Program-made: the position numbers and the translations under genes
Shown here: positions 53,705 through 63,882 of the stretch, piece by piece
Numbering within the stretch: the first letter of the stretch is position 1
Layout: every line of letters begins with the position of its first letter
Assembly (NCBI GenBank): GCA_012034865.1
Contig: JAAUOM010000005.1
Coordinates: forward strand, 1 to 64,000
Reading direction: 5' to 3'
Length of the DNA: 64,000 nt
Source: Acaryochloris sp. CRU_2_0
GTDB taxonomy: Bacteria > Cyanobacteriota > Cyanobacteriia > Thermosynechococcales > Thermosynechococcaceae
Notes under the pieces: model-generated
Seen by the model: the letters and a program-made list of their open reading frames with translations, nothing else
Told to the model about the DNA's origin: nothing
Databases searched by the model: none

Positions 53705-53825
53705 GAATCGGCGGGTATTCTGGCTTAGAAAGCACTATGGCTCTCATCACAGTTGCGGGACAGTGGCAGATTTACACTGCGCTTTCCCCATTACTCTCAA
53801 CGGCTAATTTCCGTTGAAACCGATC
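53705..53825 (-). promoter_or_regulatory. cobalamin (B12) riboswitch upstream of cbtB
   Basis: On the minus strand the conserved B12 box GCCACTGTCCCGCAACTGTG is at 53748-53767. It is preceded by a CAACGG/CCGTTG stem (near 53800-53820) and GGGGAAAGCGCAGTG, and followed by AGCCAGAATACCCGCC at 53711-53727, the usual 3' end of the aptamer. When adenosylcobalamin binds, cbtB expression should fall. Exact ends are approximate. Confidence 0.9.
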
Positions 53826-53983
53826 CGTTGCTCAAATTTTACATCAAGTTATACTAAACCCCAGTGCCAAAATGAAGAGGATTGCCTTTACCCAAAGTCC
53901 AATCCATTGCGACCCAGAGGTGATGGGTGGCACACTGGTCTTTCAGCGTACAAGCGTGCCTGTTCAATCCCTTGGAATCACCG

Positions 53984-55831
53984 ATGCACTCCAGCGCCTC
54001 TCCAAACCCAATTCACACCCACAAAAATCCCATTGATGCAACCATTTACCAGCTCAGAAAACTGACCCAGATTGATGTTCAGCCAGGTTGGCGAGTAGGG
54101 GTGGGTGATCTTGCTGGGGTTGAGGGTACGAATCCTAAAACTTGGCAGGAATGGTCTTCTGCGGGTTTGAATGCCAGAGGGCATATTGACTGGCTTAAGG
54201 GTCGCAATATTCTGTGGTTAGGACAAGTTATGCAGATTCCAGAGGCTCTGCACAACTATCCCTTAGAAGGCTGTATCCTCAGACTGGATTTGACTTGGTG
54301 GGCAGAGCAGGCTGAGATTTTTGTGAAGGGCAACTTGGTTCAAGTCGGCGATTTGTATGATTGTTCGGCACGGATTGTCCTCAGCCCTGAAGTCAAGTCA
54401 GGGGATACCATTCCTGTAGCCCTGCGCTTAGTTAGTCCAGGGCATGATCCAGGAGCACTGGTGCGATCGCACCTCATCTACGAACCCCCTGCCCCCTGCA
54501 TCGATCCGGGAAAAGTGGCGGATGAGTTAGCGGTGTTACAGGGCTATCTTGGCCAATTCCAACCCCAGGAACTTGAGCATTTGCGTTCGGCAGTCGCAGG
54601 AATGGACTGGTCGCAGGTGGGCAACCCCCAAGCCTTTAGCCAGAGCCTCGATCACCTGCATGAGCAGCTATTCCCCTGGCAAACATGGTTGCAAGAGCGG
54701 CAAATTAACTGGATCGGTCATGCCCACCTCGATTTAGCCTGGTTATGGCCTGTGGCTGAAACTTGGGACGTGGCAGAACGCACGTTTCAGTCGGTTCTGC
54801 AATTACAGGCGGACTTTCCCGAACTGATTTTTTGCCATTCGTCTCCGGCGCTGTACGAGTGGATAGAACTGAATCGGCCGCAACTGTTCGCCCAAATTCA
54901 AGCCCAAGTCGCCAAAGGAACCTGGGAGGTGGCAGCAGGGCTATGGGTAGAGCCAGAGCTTAACTTGATCAGTGGAGAATCCATTGTCCGCCAAGTCCTC
55001 TATGGTCAGCGCTATACCCAAGCCAAGTTTGGCTGGATCAGCCCCACGGCTTGGTTGCCGGATAGCTTTGGCTTTTGCTGGCAACTTCCCCAACTCTTAA
55101 AGCAGGGAGGAATTGACTATTTCTTGACCCAGAAGCTGCGCTGGAACGATACGACGGTGTTTCCCTATGAAGTCTTTCAGTGGCGCTCCCCCGATGGCAC
55201 CGAGATTTTCAGTGTGATGTTGCCTCCGATTGGGGAACAGATGGATCCGGTAAAAATGGGAACCTATGCCCAGGCATGGGAAACCGCTACAGGAGTCCAC
55301 GACTGTTTATGGCTACCGGGCGTGGGCGATCATGGTGGCGGTCCCACTCGCGACATGCTCGAAGTGGGTCGCCAGTGGCAGCAGTCCCCCTTATTCCCTC
55401 GGCTAAAACCTACAACCGCAGAGCAATTTTGCCGCAAGCTGCAATCCCAGACCCAATCGGTTCCGGTTTGGGAAGATGAGCTGTATCTGGAGCTGCATCG
55501 GGGCTGCTATACCAGTCATGCCGATCAAAAACGCTATAACCGCGATTGTGAGGGGTTGCTCTATGAAGCCGAACTGTGGAGTGCGATCGCCACCCTCACC
55601 CTCAATCACCCTTACCCACACACGGATCTAGAACAAGCCTGGGAAAAAGTGCTGTTTAATCAGTTTCACGATATTTTGCCAGGGTCTTCAATCCCTCAAG
55701 TCTTTGTAGATGCCAATCGAGACTGGGAAGCCGCAAAACAGTCCGCTTCTGAGCATTTACAGTCCGCTTTGGGGCGATCGCCACCGCCATTAGCCGACCC
55801 ACACCGCCCACACCCACGAGTCAGCCCCTAG
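53984..55831 (+). pseudogene. GH38 alpha-mannosidase, N-terminal part
   Basis: The N-terminal and catalytic part of a glycoside hydrolase 38: HAHLDLAWLWPVAETWDV (metal ligands His and Asp), AGLWVEPELNLISGES, and the nucleophile in WLPDSFGFCWQLPQLL. It is expected to release alpha-mannose from glycans, with zinc in the site. The frame breaks at 55831 because one C is missing near 55798-55800 in a Pro/Thr-rich linker; read on, the protein continues in 55831-57144. ATG 53984 is the chosen start; the frame also opens at 53927 with GTG. Upstream is the divergent B12 riboswitch of cbtB. Confidence 0.87.
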
Positions 55832-57144
55832 TGGTGTTTAATTCCCTCAACTGGCAGCGATCAGAACTGGTGCAAGTGAGTATTCCCAATTCTCGTCAAC
55901 CTTGGCAGATCATCACAAGCGCAGGAGAAACACTTCCAGTTCAGACTAATCCAGAAGAACCTTCCAGTTTGTGGTTCATGGCTGAGGTTCCCGCGATTGG
56001 CTATCGGCTTTTTTGGCTCACTCCAGCACAGAAAGTCCCACCTAAAAATGCTGAACCTATCCCAAATCATTGGATTTTAGAAAATCAGTTTCTGAAGGTA
56101 GAAGTCGATGAAAACACCGGAGAACTAAAGCAGATCTATGACAAAGTAGCCCAGCGACAAGTGCTGTCAGGTCCAGGTAATCAACTACAATTTTTTACGG
56201 ACAAAGGCCAATATTGGGATGCCTGGAACATTGACCCAGACTATGAACAATATCCTCTGCCCGGTGGAACATTAGAAGCGATCGCATGGCTGAGTTGGGG
56301 ACCATTGCAACAGCGGTTGCAAGTGAAACATCGGTTTGGTCAATCTCAGTTTTGCCAAGATTATGTTCTGGATATGGACTCCCCCTATCTCAAAATTGCC
56401 ACCACCGTAGACTGGCAAGAAAGCCAAGTTCTGGTTAAAACCGCCTTTCCCCTGACGGTAACGGCTGCGGTGGCCACCTATGAAATCCCCTGTGGAGCCA
56501 TCCAGCGACCCACTTTACCCAATCCTCAACTAGAACCCAGAGAACAGGCGAAATGGGAAGTTCCAGCTTTGCACTGGGCCGATCTGACCGAAGATCCTGC
56601 GAGTTCGCTAGCCTATGGGGTCAGTTTACTCAATGATTGCAAGTATGGGTATGATGCCCAACCCAGCCAACTGCGGCTGTCTTTGTTGCGGAGTCCTAAT
56701 TGGCCCGATCCAGGCTGCGATCGCACTCAGCATCAATTCACCTACGCGATTTATCCCCATCAAGGTAGTTGGCAAGCCGCCCGCACAACCCATCGAGGTT
56801 ATGAACTCAATCGGTCTCTCCAGGTATTGACCCTACCCACAGATCATCCAGGGTTTAGAAGTTTGCCGCCCCTATCGCAATTTTTGCAGGTTGAAGCGGA
56901 GAACCTGATCCTAATGGCGCTGAAACAAGCAGAAGAGGATCCCAACCAATGGATGATGCGCTGGTATGAATGCCACGGAGAGTCGGCATCAATCCCCCTC
57001 ACCCATCCTCTCCCTCTTGATCATCCACATCCGGTTGATCTGTTGGAGCGATCGCTGCCAGCACTGACATCGCCACAAAACCAAATTTCCCCTTGGCAAG
57101 TGGTCTCTATCGCCTTCCAAGATCAACAGCAAGCAGGCAGATAA
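55831..57144 (+). pseudogene. GH38 alpha-mannosidase, C-terminal part
   Basis: Continuation of the mannosidase: VVFNSLNWQRSELVQVS is the beta-domain start typical after the helical bundle, followed by LENQFLKVEVDENTGELKQIYDKVAQRQVL and a long beta-sandwich region with QYWDAWNIDPDYEQYPL. It ends with PWQVVSIAFQDQQQAGR. Reading across the one-base lesion near 55798-55800 gives a single protein of about 1050 residues, the normal GH38 size. There is no start signal of its own at 55831 (GTG), so I treat it as the second half of one gene. Confidence 0.85.
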
Positions 57145-57220
57145 TTAAGGGAAAAAAGCATTCCTTGGATGTCTTTATCCTTACACCGTCCCTTGGTAAA
57201 TTATGGTTCTATATTTCTAT

Positions 57221-57301
57221 TAGACCTCTTGCATACATCGAAATATTCAACGAATTCAATAGAGTTCTAGCTCTCAAAAAGGTATTCATGCAAGAGATCT
57301 A
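57221..57301. mobile_element. MITE-like element with terminal inverted repeats
   Basis: 81 bp bounded by TAGACCTCTTGCATAC (57221-57236) and its near reverse complement ATGCAAGAGATCTA (57288-57301), one mismatch in 14. It sits in the 334-bp gene-free gap between the mannosidase and the flippase-like gene (57145-57478). The CTCTTGCAT termini resemble those of cyanobacterial insertion sequences. Nothing else is visible in that gap. Confidence 0.6.
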
Positions 57302-57478
57302 TTGATTTCAAGATTGGAACTGGATCTTGAGTGCTACGGTTGCTCCTTGTGACTCACGCTAAACATAGGTAAGCGTTGATCATGCATCAAAGGGATAGTT
57401 TTAAATCCCCATTTATGAAATCGTCACTCATCTGGGCACTTTAAGGAAAGTGCTAGGTAGCCGTTAGGTATAGTTTTC

Positions 57479-58343
57479 ATGGGTCGATACTGCAATTTTC
57501 TGATTCGCTGGGGAATATTAGGGGCAAGTTTAGTTTTTTTAATCCACACCTTTTGCAACCATTGGCAAGAGGTTAGAGGGTTGGAACTCCAACGCCAAGC
57601 TTGGTTGCTGGGTGGGGCTGCTTTTGCGATCGCTGCTTTGCCCAGCTCTGGCTCGGAGTACTATGGTGTTGGATTTTAGCTGCATTTAAACAGCCGCTAC
57701 CAAAGCGATGGGCAATCATCACCTTTTTGAAACATGCCCCTGCCAAGTACATTCCCGGTAGCGTTTGGCATTTATATGGCCAGGTCAAAGCAGCCCAGAA
57801 AAAAGGATTAGGACTAGAGTTAGCCACCTTAAGTGTATTACTTGGCCCCCTATTTGTGATTGCAGGAGCTTTGGGGCTAGCCTTAATCAGTACTCCCTAT
57901 GCTGAATTCATGGCAGGTTTGCTGGGTGTAATTCTCATTGTGGTTCATCCTCGGGTTCTTAATTTCCTCTGGCAGCGCCTCCGTCAACTACAAGGCAAGC
58001 AAGCGAGTACTGTATTACACCATTATCCCCTGCGAGTTCTTCTGGGAGCAGTTGTATTGATGCTGTTACGGGGAATCGTGTTTGTATTGATTGTATTAGC
58101 CTTTACCCCACTTACCTGGTCAGCCTTGAGTTCATTGATGAGTGGCTTCAGCGTTGCCTGGTTACTGAGCCTCACTATTCCCGCGCCAGCAGGCATGGGG
58201 GTCTTTGAAGCATCAGCAATAGATATCTTGCATCCCTACCTATCCCTGGTCTACTCCTGGCGGCAGTAGCAATTTATCGCCTTGTGAATATCACCGCTGA
58301 GCTGATGGGAGCAAGCTGTGCCTATTGGCTTAAAGAAGAATAG
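57479..58343 (+). pseudogene. UPF0104/LPG-synthase-type flippase membrane protein
   Basis: A polytopic protein of about 288 aa in three frames: 57479 to about 57639 (MGRYCNFLIRWGILGASLVFL), 57640-58248 (FAQLWLGVLWCWILAAFKQPLPKRW ... FSVAWLLSLTIPAPAGMGVFEA) and 58250-58343 (LLLAAVAIYRLVNITAELMGASCAYWLKEE). Each junction needs one added base: a T in the run 57637-57639 and a G at 58248-58249. The KYIPGSVWH and PAPAGMGVFEA motifs match lysylphosphatidylglycerol synthase-like/UPF0104 membrane proteins. Two lesions in one gene make real decay more credible here than in dnaE. Confidence 0.75.
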
Positions 58344-58447
58344 ATTGTCTACCCATTGACTTATTGATAGAAAGCAAACACACTGAATCCAGTGGTTACC
58401 GCTTGTGTCTACCCTCAAAGGATGGGGATTCATCCACAAAACAATTT

Positions 58448-58861
58448 ATGTATACACGCACCATCCGTCTCCAAGATACCGATGCTGCTGGTGTGATTTA
58501 CTTCACCAGTGCCCTCAATATTTGCCACGAAGCCTTTGAGGATTCATTAATAGCCTCTGGCATTGACATTCGCACCTTCTTCAGCAATCCTGATACAGCC
58601 ATGCCGATTGTTCATACCAATATCGATTTCCTCAAGCCTTGCTTTTGTGGAGATCAGCTCGTTCTCCACTTGAGTACCCACCAGCTTGCCGAAGATGAGT
58701 TTGAAGTTCGCTACAATATCACGGCGGTCAATAAAAGCGAACGATTAATTGGCCAAGCTACTCTTCGGCATATCTGTATTAATCCCATTAATCGACAACG
58801 CCACCCTCTCCCAGAAGAACTGGTCACCTGGCTACAACGTTGGAGTTTAGCGATGAACTAA
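58448..58861 (+). CDS. 1,4-dihydroxy-2-naphthoyl-CoA thioesterase
   Basis: A hot-dog-fold thioesterase of about 137 aa (MYTRTIRLQDTDAAGVIYFTSALNICHEAFED). The catalytic Asp lies in DTDAAGVIYF, and HTNIDFLKPCFCGDQLVLHL and the closing HICINPINRQRHPLPEEL match cyanobacterial DHNA-CoA hydrolase (Synechocystis Slr0204 type). It releases 1,4-dihydroxy-2-naphthoate for phylloquinone, the quinone of photosystem I. ATG 58448 is chosen; the frame opens earlier (58364) but without family sequence. Confidence 0.85.
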   Translation: MYTRTIRLQDTDAAGVIYFTSALNICHEAFEDSLIASGIDIRTFFSNPDTAMPIVHTNIDFLKPCFCGDQLVLHLSTHQLAEDEFEVRYNITAVNKSERLIGQATLRHICINPINRQRHPLPEELVTWLQRWSLAMN

Positions 58862-58963
58862 AAGCAGTGAGACTGTAACTTGCGCCAATAATATCCTTAT
58901 GGAATAGTCAGTCAACAATGAGTAGGGTGGTTTCCCAGATAGACTAAGACAACCTATAAGATT

Positions 58964-60649
58964 CTAAGCCAAATTCAAATCAGTGACTGCACCGACACTA
59001 CTCGAAGAAACCAATTTAGCGTATTTTGCTAACACCCCTTTTGTATATCTTGATGTAGGAGGTTGCCACTTTGTCCGTCTCTGTTCTAACTCCTGATCAG
59101 ACACATGCACTTCCAACTTACGGGCATGGGCATCAATTGTAATTTGATCCCCTTCTTGCACGAGGGCAATAGCGCCACCCACGGCTGCTTCTGGAGCTAC
59201 ATGTCCCACCACCATGCCGTAGGTTCCCCCTGAAAATCGACCATCGGTAATCAGGCCTACAGAGTCACCAAGACCCGCACCGATAATTGCTGATGTGGGA
59301 GCTAGCATTTCTCGCATACCAGGGCCACCTTTGGGACCTTCATAGCGAACCACAATTACATCATTGGGCTGAATTTTGCCTGCTAAGATGGCCTCCAAGC
59401 AAGCTTCTTCTGATTCAAACACACGAGCCGAACCCGTGATTTGGGGATTTTTAATACCAGTAATTTTGGCAACTGCCCCTTCTGTGGCTAGGTTTCCCCG
59501 CAGAATTGCTAGGTGACCTTGCTTATACATGGGGTTATTCCAAGGGCGGATCACATCCTGATCAGGGGAAGGTTCGGAAGGAACATCGGCCAACTGCTCA
59601 GCAATGGTTTTTCCGGTAATCGTTAGGGCATCGCCGTGGATGAGGCCATGCTCCAACAGCATCTTCATCACCAAGGGAATGCCCCCTGCTTGATGGAGAT
59701 CTGTAGCAACGTAGCGACCGGAGGGTTTGAGATCACAGAGGACAGGAACTTTAGCGCGAATGGTTTCAAAATCATCGAGGGTGAGGGGAACCTCGGCGGC
59801 ATGGGCAATAGCCAACAGATGCAAAACGGCGTTGGTGGAACCACCCACAGCCATAATGACGGCAATGGCATTTTCAAAGGCTTGTCTCGTTAAAATATGG
59901 CGGGGTAAGATTTGCTGGCGAATGGCCTCGACTAGGACTGCTGCTGACTGGACTGCACTGTCCGCTTTCTCAGCATCTTCAGCCGCCATGGTTGAGGAAT
60001 ACATCAAACTCATGCCCATGGCTTCAAATGCAGAGGACATGGTGTTAGCGGTATACATGCCACCACAGGAACCAGCCCCAGGACAAGCATTTTTCTCAAC
60101 AGCCATTAACTCTGCTTTATCAATGCGCCCAGCGCTATATTGGCCAACTGCTTCAAAGGCACTAACCACCGTTAAATCTTTGCCATTGTAATGACCAGGC
60201 TTAATGGTGCCACCATAGACAAAGATTGCTGGAATATTCATGCGAGCCATTGCTAGCATCGCTCCCGGCATATTCTTGTCACAGCCGCCAATAGCGAGCA
60301 CACCATCCATACTCTGGCCTTTACAGGCTGTCTCAATTGCATCTGCAATGACTTCACGGGACACCAAGGAATATTTCATTCCCTCAGTTCCCATAGAAAT
60401 ACCATCACTGATCGTAATCGTGCCAAATTTTTGAGGCATGGCTCCTGACATTTTTAAACTCGCTTCTGCTTGGGTTGCTAGTTGGTCAAGCCCGATATTG
60501 CAGGGAGTAATTGTGCTGTAGCCATTAGCCAAGCCAACAATCGGCTTAGTAAAATCCTGATCCTCAAAGCCCACAGCCCTCAACATGGCTCGGTTGGGGG
60601 CTCGTTGAACACCTTGAGTAACAACTTGACTATGGTGATTGTCAGGCAT
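58964..60649 (-). CDS. ilvD: dihydroxy-acid dehydratase
   Basis: 561 aa. The family Cys for the iron-sulfur cluster are in [10 protein letters not shown] and [27 protein letters not shown], and [14 protein letters not shown] lies near the C-terminus. It dehydrates dihydroxy acids to 2-keto acids in valine, isoleucine and leucine synthesis. ATG 60649 (MPDNHHSQ) has AGAGG 5 nt upstream, whereas the longer frame begins with a GTG at 60685. No ilv neighbours are in the window. Confidence 0.95.
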   Translation of the reverse strand: MPDNHHSQVVTQGVQRAPNRAMLRAVGFEDQDFTKPIVGLANGYSTITPCNIGLDQLATQAEASLKMSGAMPQKFGTITISDGISMGTEGMKYSLVSREVIADAIETACKGQSMDGVLAIGGCDKNMPGAMLAMARMNIPAIFVYGGTIKPGHYNGKDLTVVSAFEAVGQYSAGRIDKAELMAVEKNACPGAGSCGGMYTANTMSSAFEAMGMSLMYSSTMAAEDAEKADSAVQSAAVLVEAIRQQILPRHILTRQAFENAIAVIMAVGGSTNAVLHLLAIAHAAEVPLTLDDFETIRAKVPVLCDLKPSGRYVATDLHQAGGIPLVMKMLLEHGLIHGDALTITGKTIAEQLADVPSEPSPDQDVIRPWNNPMYKQGHLAILRGNLATEGAVAKITGIKNPQITGSARVFESEEACLEAILAGKIQPNDVIVVRYEGPKGGPGMREMLAPTSAIIGAGLGDSVGLITDGRFSGGTYGMVVGHVAPEAAVGGAIALVQEGDQITIDAHARKLEVHVSDQELEQRRTKWQPPTSRYTKGVLAKYAKLVSSSSVGAVTDLNLA

Positions 60650-60886
60650 GTTGGCCTCTTCTTTTTTAAGATTGTCTAGTTTCACTGGCAGTTGCGTGCT
60701 TCAACTCTACTTCGGACAGAGGGTAGAGGTTACACACAATCTACCTATCTTAAGCTAATCTTCTTTTGTTATTCTGTCGGTCGAATATTTGCAAGGTTGA
60801 AGGTGAATCCCAAAGACTAGCTAGAGTCATAAGCTCTGCTTAACTCTGAAACAGATTGCTTCTTTGTATTTGTCAATGTGTAACGC

Positions 60887-61783
60887 CTAGATTCCTAGAT
60901 CAGTCCAGAAAAAATCTGCGACTGGTGGATTTGCGATCGCCTTCTCCTCCTGCGTCGGATTCAAATAGACGGAATATTGGCGGAAAGTTGATTTTAAAGC
61001 CTGATCAGCCTTGAGGCGGCGCAGTACCCGACTGGGAATACCGTAGCCTTGTTCAATATGGCCTTTGCCCACCACAACTACCACTAGGCGATCCGGCTGT
61101 TGGGCTACAGTTTGGGCAATCTTTTCAGCCATGGTCTCATCCCACAAGACCTGGGCGGCAAAAAAACGCTCAAAGCCATCTTCAGAGGCAGAACCGGGAT
61201 GAAACTGTTCATAAATGGTTTTCAGCTTTTGGCGATAAGCCTCATTCGTGGTATCGATCTCAGCGAGGGGGGGAATGTATTGCTGGTCTGCGCTGGTCAG
61301 ATGTTCGAGTCCCTGGCGGCTGACTTTCTTGGTGACTTCCGTGGGGGTGTTTAAGGCCACCACAGGCAGTCGATGCTGTTTGGCAAATCGCAAAATAGGG
61401 GCATAAAATTCCCAGTTAAATCCCCAACGTTGAAGATATTGGGTCTGCTGTTGGAGTTGAGTTTCCGTGATTTGGCCAGCAAGATAGCGATTTAGGGGGT
61501 CTTGGAAGGGGCGCTGGAACATTTCCATGGAGATCGCCAACTTGGGCTGTTTTTTGTATAGCGCCTGGATAATCTCTAGTTGTGCCCGATGATCGGCTGG
61601 GCGATCGTGGGTTTCACCTAAGTAAACAACTTGAGCCATCAACAATTGGTTTAAGATAGCTGCTTGCTCAACATTCATTACTGTTGTAGCCTGCATGCAC
61701 TGCCAACTTAGCGACGGCAACACACACAACAAGATAATTCCTAAACTGAGGGACCACAAGCGTGAAGAGCGAAGTTGGCTCAT
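60887..61783 (-). CDS. ChaN/DUF399-like secreted protein
   Basis: About 298 aa from ATG 61783 (MSQLRSSRLW). A signal sequence (about 8-30, LWSLSLGIILLCVLPSLSW) precedes the ChaN domain: VVYLGETHDRPADHR, ISMEMFQRPFQDPLNRYL, PVVALNTPTE and VVVVVGKGHIEQGYGIPSRV. ChaN in other bacteria binds heme or iron in stacked dimers. In cyanobacteria these proteins are annotated as iron- or heme-related lipoproteins. There is no clear lipobox Cys here (WQCMQ may serve). It ends 140 bp from petJ. Confidence 0.83.
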   Translation of the reverse strand: MSQLRSSRLWSLSLGIILLCVLPSLSWQCMQATTVMNVEQAAILNQLLMAQVVYLGETHDRPADHRAQLEIIQALYKKQPKLAISMEMFQRPFQDPLNRYLAGQITETQLQQQTQYLQRWGFNWEFYAPILRFAKQHRLPVVALNTPTEVTKKVSRQGLEHLTSADQQYIPPLAEIDTTNEAYRQKLKTIYEQFHPGSASEDGFERFFAAQVLWDETMAEKIAQTVAQQPDRLVVVVVGKGHIEQGYGIPSRVLRRLKADQALKSTFRQYSVYLNPTQEEKAIANPPVADFFWTDLGI

Positions 61784-61862
61784 GACGGTACCGTTTTTCA
61801 AAATGGCCAACGAGTCATACTCAAAGATTGAAAGCTCCTCAATTAATATAGCCAATATAGGA

Positions 61863-61894
61863 AAACCCCTTTTGCCTGATGCATAAAGGGGTTT
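61863..61894 (-). terminator. petJ terminator hairpin
   Basis: AAACCCCTTT and AAAGGGGTTT form a perfect 10-bp stem with a 12-nt loop, 30 nt past the petJ stop. On the minus strand it is followed by TTTTCC. The stem could also act on a plus-strand transcript. Confidence 0.75.
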
Positions 61895-61923
61895 AATTCC
61901 ATCTATAAGGTAAGCCTATTGGT

Positions 61924-62253
61924 CTACCATTTGTCCGCCTGACCTAAAACGTAGGCAGCAACGTTCTCAATATCGGCGCTAGACAAGCTAGAACCAAAAG
62001 CAGGCATTCCCCCTTTGCCATTAGTCACCTGGGTAATGATGGCATCAGCCGAGAACATCCCAAACTGCTCTAAAGCAGCTTTTTTCAGGGTTTTTTCAGG
62101 CTGAACAACATTATTGCCACCTGCATGACAAGCGGCACAGTTTGCATTAAAGACTCCCGCGCCTGCACCCGCATCAGCCGCAAGGGCAGGTGTAGTGATG
62201 GCAAAGGTCAACACAGCAAGGGCAGTTAAAGCAATAGATAGAAATTTTTTCAA
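61924..62253 (-). CDS. petJ: cytochrome c6 (c553)
   Basis: A 109-aa class I cytochrome c: a signal peptide (about 1-25, with ALAADAG), heme motif CAACH ([11 protein letters not shown]), and axial Met in [16 protein letters not shown]. It carries electrons from cytochrome b6f to photosystem I in the lumen, as an alternative to plastocyanin. The start is a TTG (62253) behind GAGAGGAG; no ATG is available in frame. Copper-dependent exchange with plastocyanin is typical but not visible here. It ends in a hairpin terminator. Confidence 0.94.
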   Translation of the reverse strand: MKKFLSIALTALAVLTFAITTPALAADAGAGAGVFNANCAACHAGGNNVVQPEKTLKKAALEQFGMFSADAIITQVTNGKGGMPAFGSSLSSADIENVAAYVLGQADKW

Positions 62254-62512
62254 CGCGTTTCTCCTCTCAGTTCATTTTGACAGCTACGCCGTCAAACCTA
62301 TCAACGTTAAATTTACCAAATGATTAACAGATTTAGGTGCGCAAATAAGGCAAGGCTTTAAGGCGTTGTCCTTAGAAATCAGCGAACCTTAAAGGCTACG
62401 TTTTACCCATCCTCTGGGGAGCAAGCTGCGGACTCCAGTATATGGATATCCGCTATGGGGCATTATCTCAACCGATTTTTGCTTGGGTGTTAGCAATTTA
62501 CAAATCAACCCA

Positions 62513-63028
62513 TCAAGTAAAGTCTATGCCATCCTCGACATCTTCACTTCCCCAACCTTTTGCAACTTGAGCTGCTCTAAGAACAAAGGCATCAAGTTTG
62601 GCTAGCTCTTGATCAGACAGCCAAGTATCAGGGACTTGGCGGCACCAAAAACTGATATCGCTGCCATCGTAAATGGTTGGTTCTCGTTGAAAAGCAATTA
62701 AGCTACCGATATTATCCCGAGGAGGGGTGGCTCCTTGCAAGTTTTCCAAAGACAAAGACTGCACAGGGTTAGGCAAGGTTGCACCGCCCACATGACAATT
62801 TTTGCAGTTGTCTTCAAATAATCGCTTCCCTTGAGTGAGCTGTTCAGGCGAAAACAACTGAGTTTCTCCCGTGGCATTCATCACAATGGGAACAGGTTCG
62901 GTTACCTTAAGATATCGGACAATATAGTCGTCAATATCTCCTGCTTGGACAAGGGGACTGTTGAGTAGGCTCCCCCAATACAGCAATAGAAAAGCAATAA
63001 AACAACGTGTAAACCAAGATTTCAGCAT
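62513..63028 (-). CDS. psbV2: cytochrome c550-like PsbV2
   Basis: A 171-aa protein with signal peptide (about 1-29), heme motif CKNCH (Cys75, Cys78, His79) and the PsbV-like block GGATLPNPVQSLSLENLQGATPPRDN. Where PsbV has the second heme ligand His in EVHPS, this protein has FWCRQVPD, so Cys129 may be the distal ligand, as reported for PsbV2 of a thermophilic cyanobacterium from memory. It lies 74 nt after psbV and is likely co-transcribed. Function of PsbV2 is not settled; it can partly replace PsbV in some species. Confidence 0.9.
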   Translation of the reverse strand: MLKSWFTRCFIAFLLLYWGSLLNSPLVQAGDIDDYIVRYLKVTEPVPIVMNATGETQLFSPEQLTQGKRLFEDNCKNCHVGGATLPNPVQSLSLENLQGATPPRDNIGSLIAFQREPTIYDGSDISFWCRQVPDTWLSDQELAKLDAFVLRAAQVAKGWGSEDVEDGIDFT

Positions 63029-63102
63029 TTGGTACTCGCCTTGATTGTGAACTTTGGTGAGATAGGCTCAGCCTGACCTGTCCAAAGAGAACAGGTCTGA
63101 GC

Positions 63103-63591
63103 TTAACGTTTAGCCTTACCGCCTCCCCATTGCTCCCCAATTACATTGGGCTGAATGAGGATATGCCCAGCGATGGACACTAAGTCATCGTCCGTTAAGT
63201 TCCTCATTAGCGGGAAGACGTCGGTGCTTTGAGTACTCGGATGCACTTCGGCAATGGTTTCAAAACCATCATAGGTGGTGGGATTTCTCATGTAATCTAC
63301 CAGCCCTTCAACCGTGTCGCGGCGGGGATTAGCACCTGACAAGCTGGCTTGAGACAGGTTAAGCGTGGGGTTCGTTTTTGTGTCTCCACCAACGTGGCAG
63401 TTTGCGCAGGCAAAGGCAAATAATCGCTGACCCTCTTTTGCTTGCTGAACCGACAGAGTAATGGAGCCTCCGTCGTTCAGAGCAACTGTGCGTGTTGCAT
63501 CATCTAGTTCAGCAGCAGTTGCAGTACTCGTTAATACTTGAAAAGCAAAAAAGACTGTAGCCACCGCCAGCAACATGTATCTTTTCAGCAT
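63103..63591 (-). CDS. psbV: photosystem II extrinsic cytochrome c550
   Basis: A 162-aa protein with a lumen-targeting signal (about 1-26, TATAAEL), bis-His heme site CANCH (Cys62, Cys65, His66) and His117 in EVHPS. The conserved VGGDTKTNPTLNLSQASLSGANPRRDTVEGLVDYMRNPTTYDG and the tail GEQWGGGK identify it. It binds the lumenal face of photosystem II and stabilises the Mn cluster with PsbU and PsbO. An AAAGGAG sits 7 nt before ATG 63591. It heads the psbV-psbV2 transcript; petJ follows on the same strand. Confidence 0.97.
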   Translation of the reverse strand: MLKRYMLLAVATVFFAFQVLTSTATAAELDDATRTVALNDGGSITLSVQQAKEGQRLFAFACANCHVGGDTKTNPTLNLSQASLSGANPRRDTVEGLVDYMRNPTTYDGFETIAEVHPSTQSTDVFPLMRNLTDDDLVSIAGHILIQPNVIGEQWGGGKAKR

Positions 63592-63882
63592 AGTTCTCCT
63601 TTCAATTTCGTTTAATTATCAGGCTCTCAACACAGATAAATCCACTTTACAGAACTAAGTACCCTCTCAAAAAACTGCCAGCCACTGGTGACAGTGATAG
63701 CGTACACAGCAAAGAGAAGCAGATCAGGCATGATTAAAGAGATGGACAGGTCTGCAAACCCATAATCATTAACGTACTGATTTTATTAAGGTTGACCCAC
63801 CTAATATCATGCCATTGAGGTGTCCCTTTCCCAAATCCAGATTCTGCAAGTTTGTGGATCCTAGACTAGAAAGCGCAAAGGG

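Noticed and set aside
59636-60191. Plus-strand frames inside ilvD
   Set aside because: Shadow frames of a strongly conserved gene on the minus strand.
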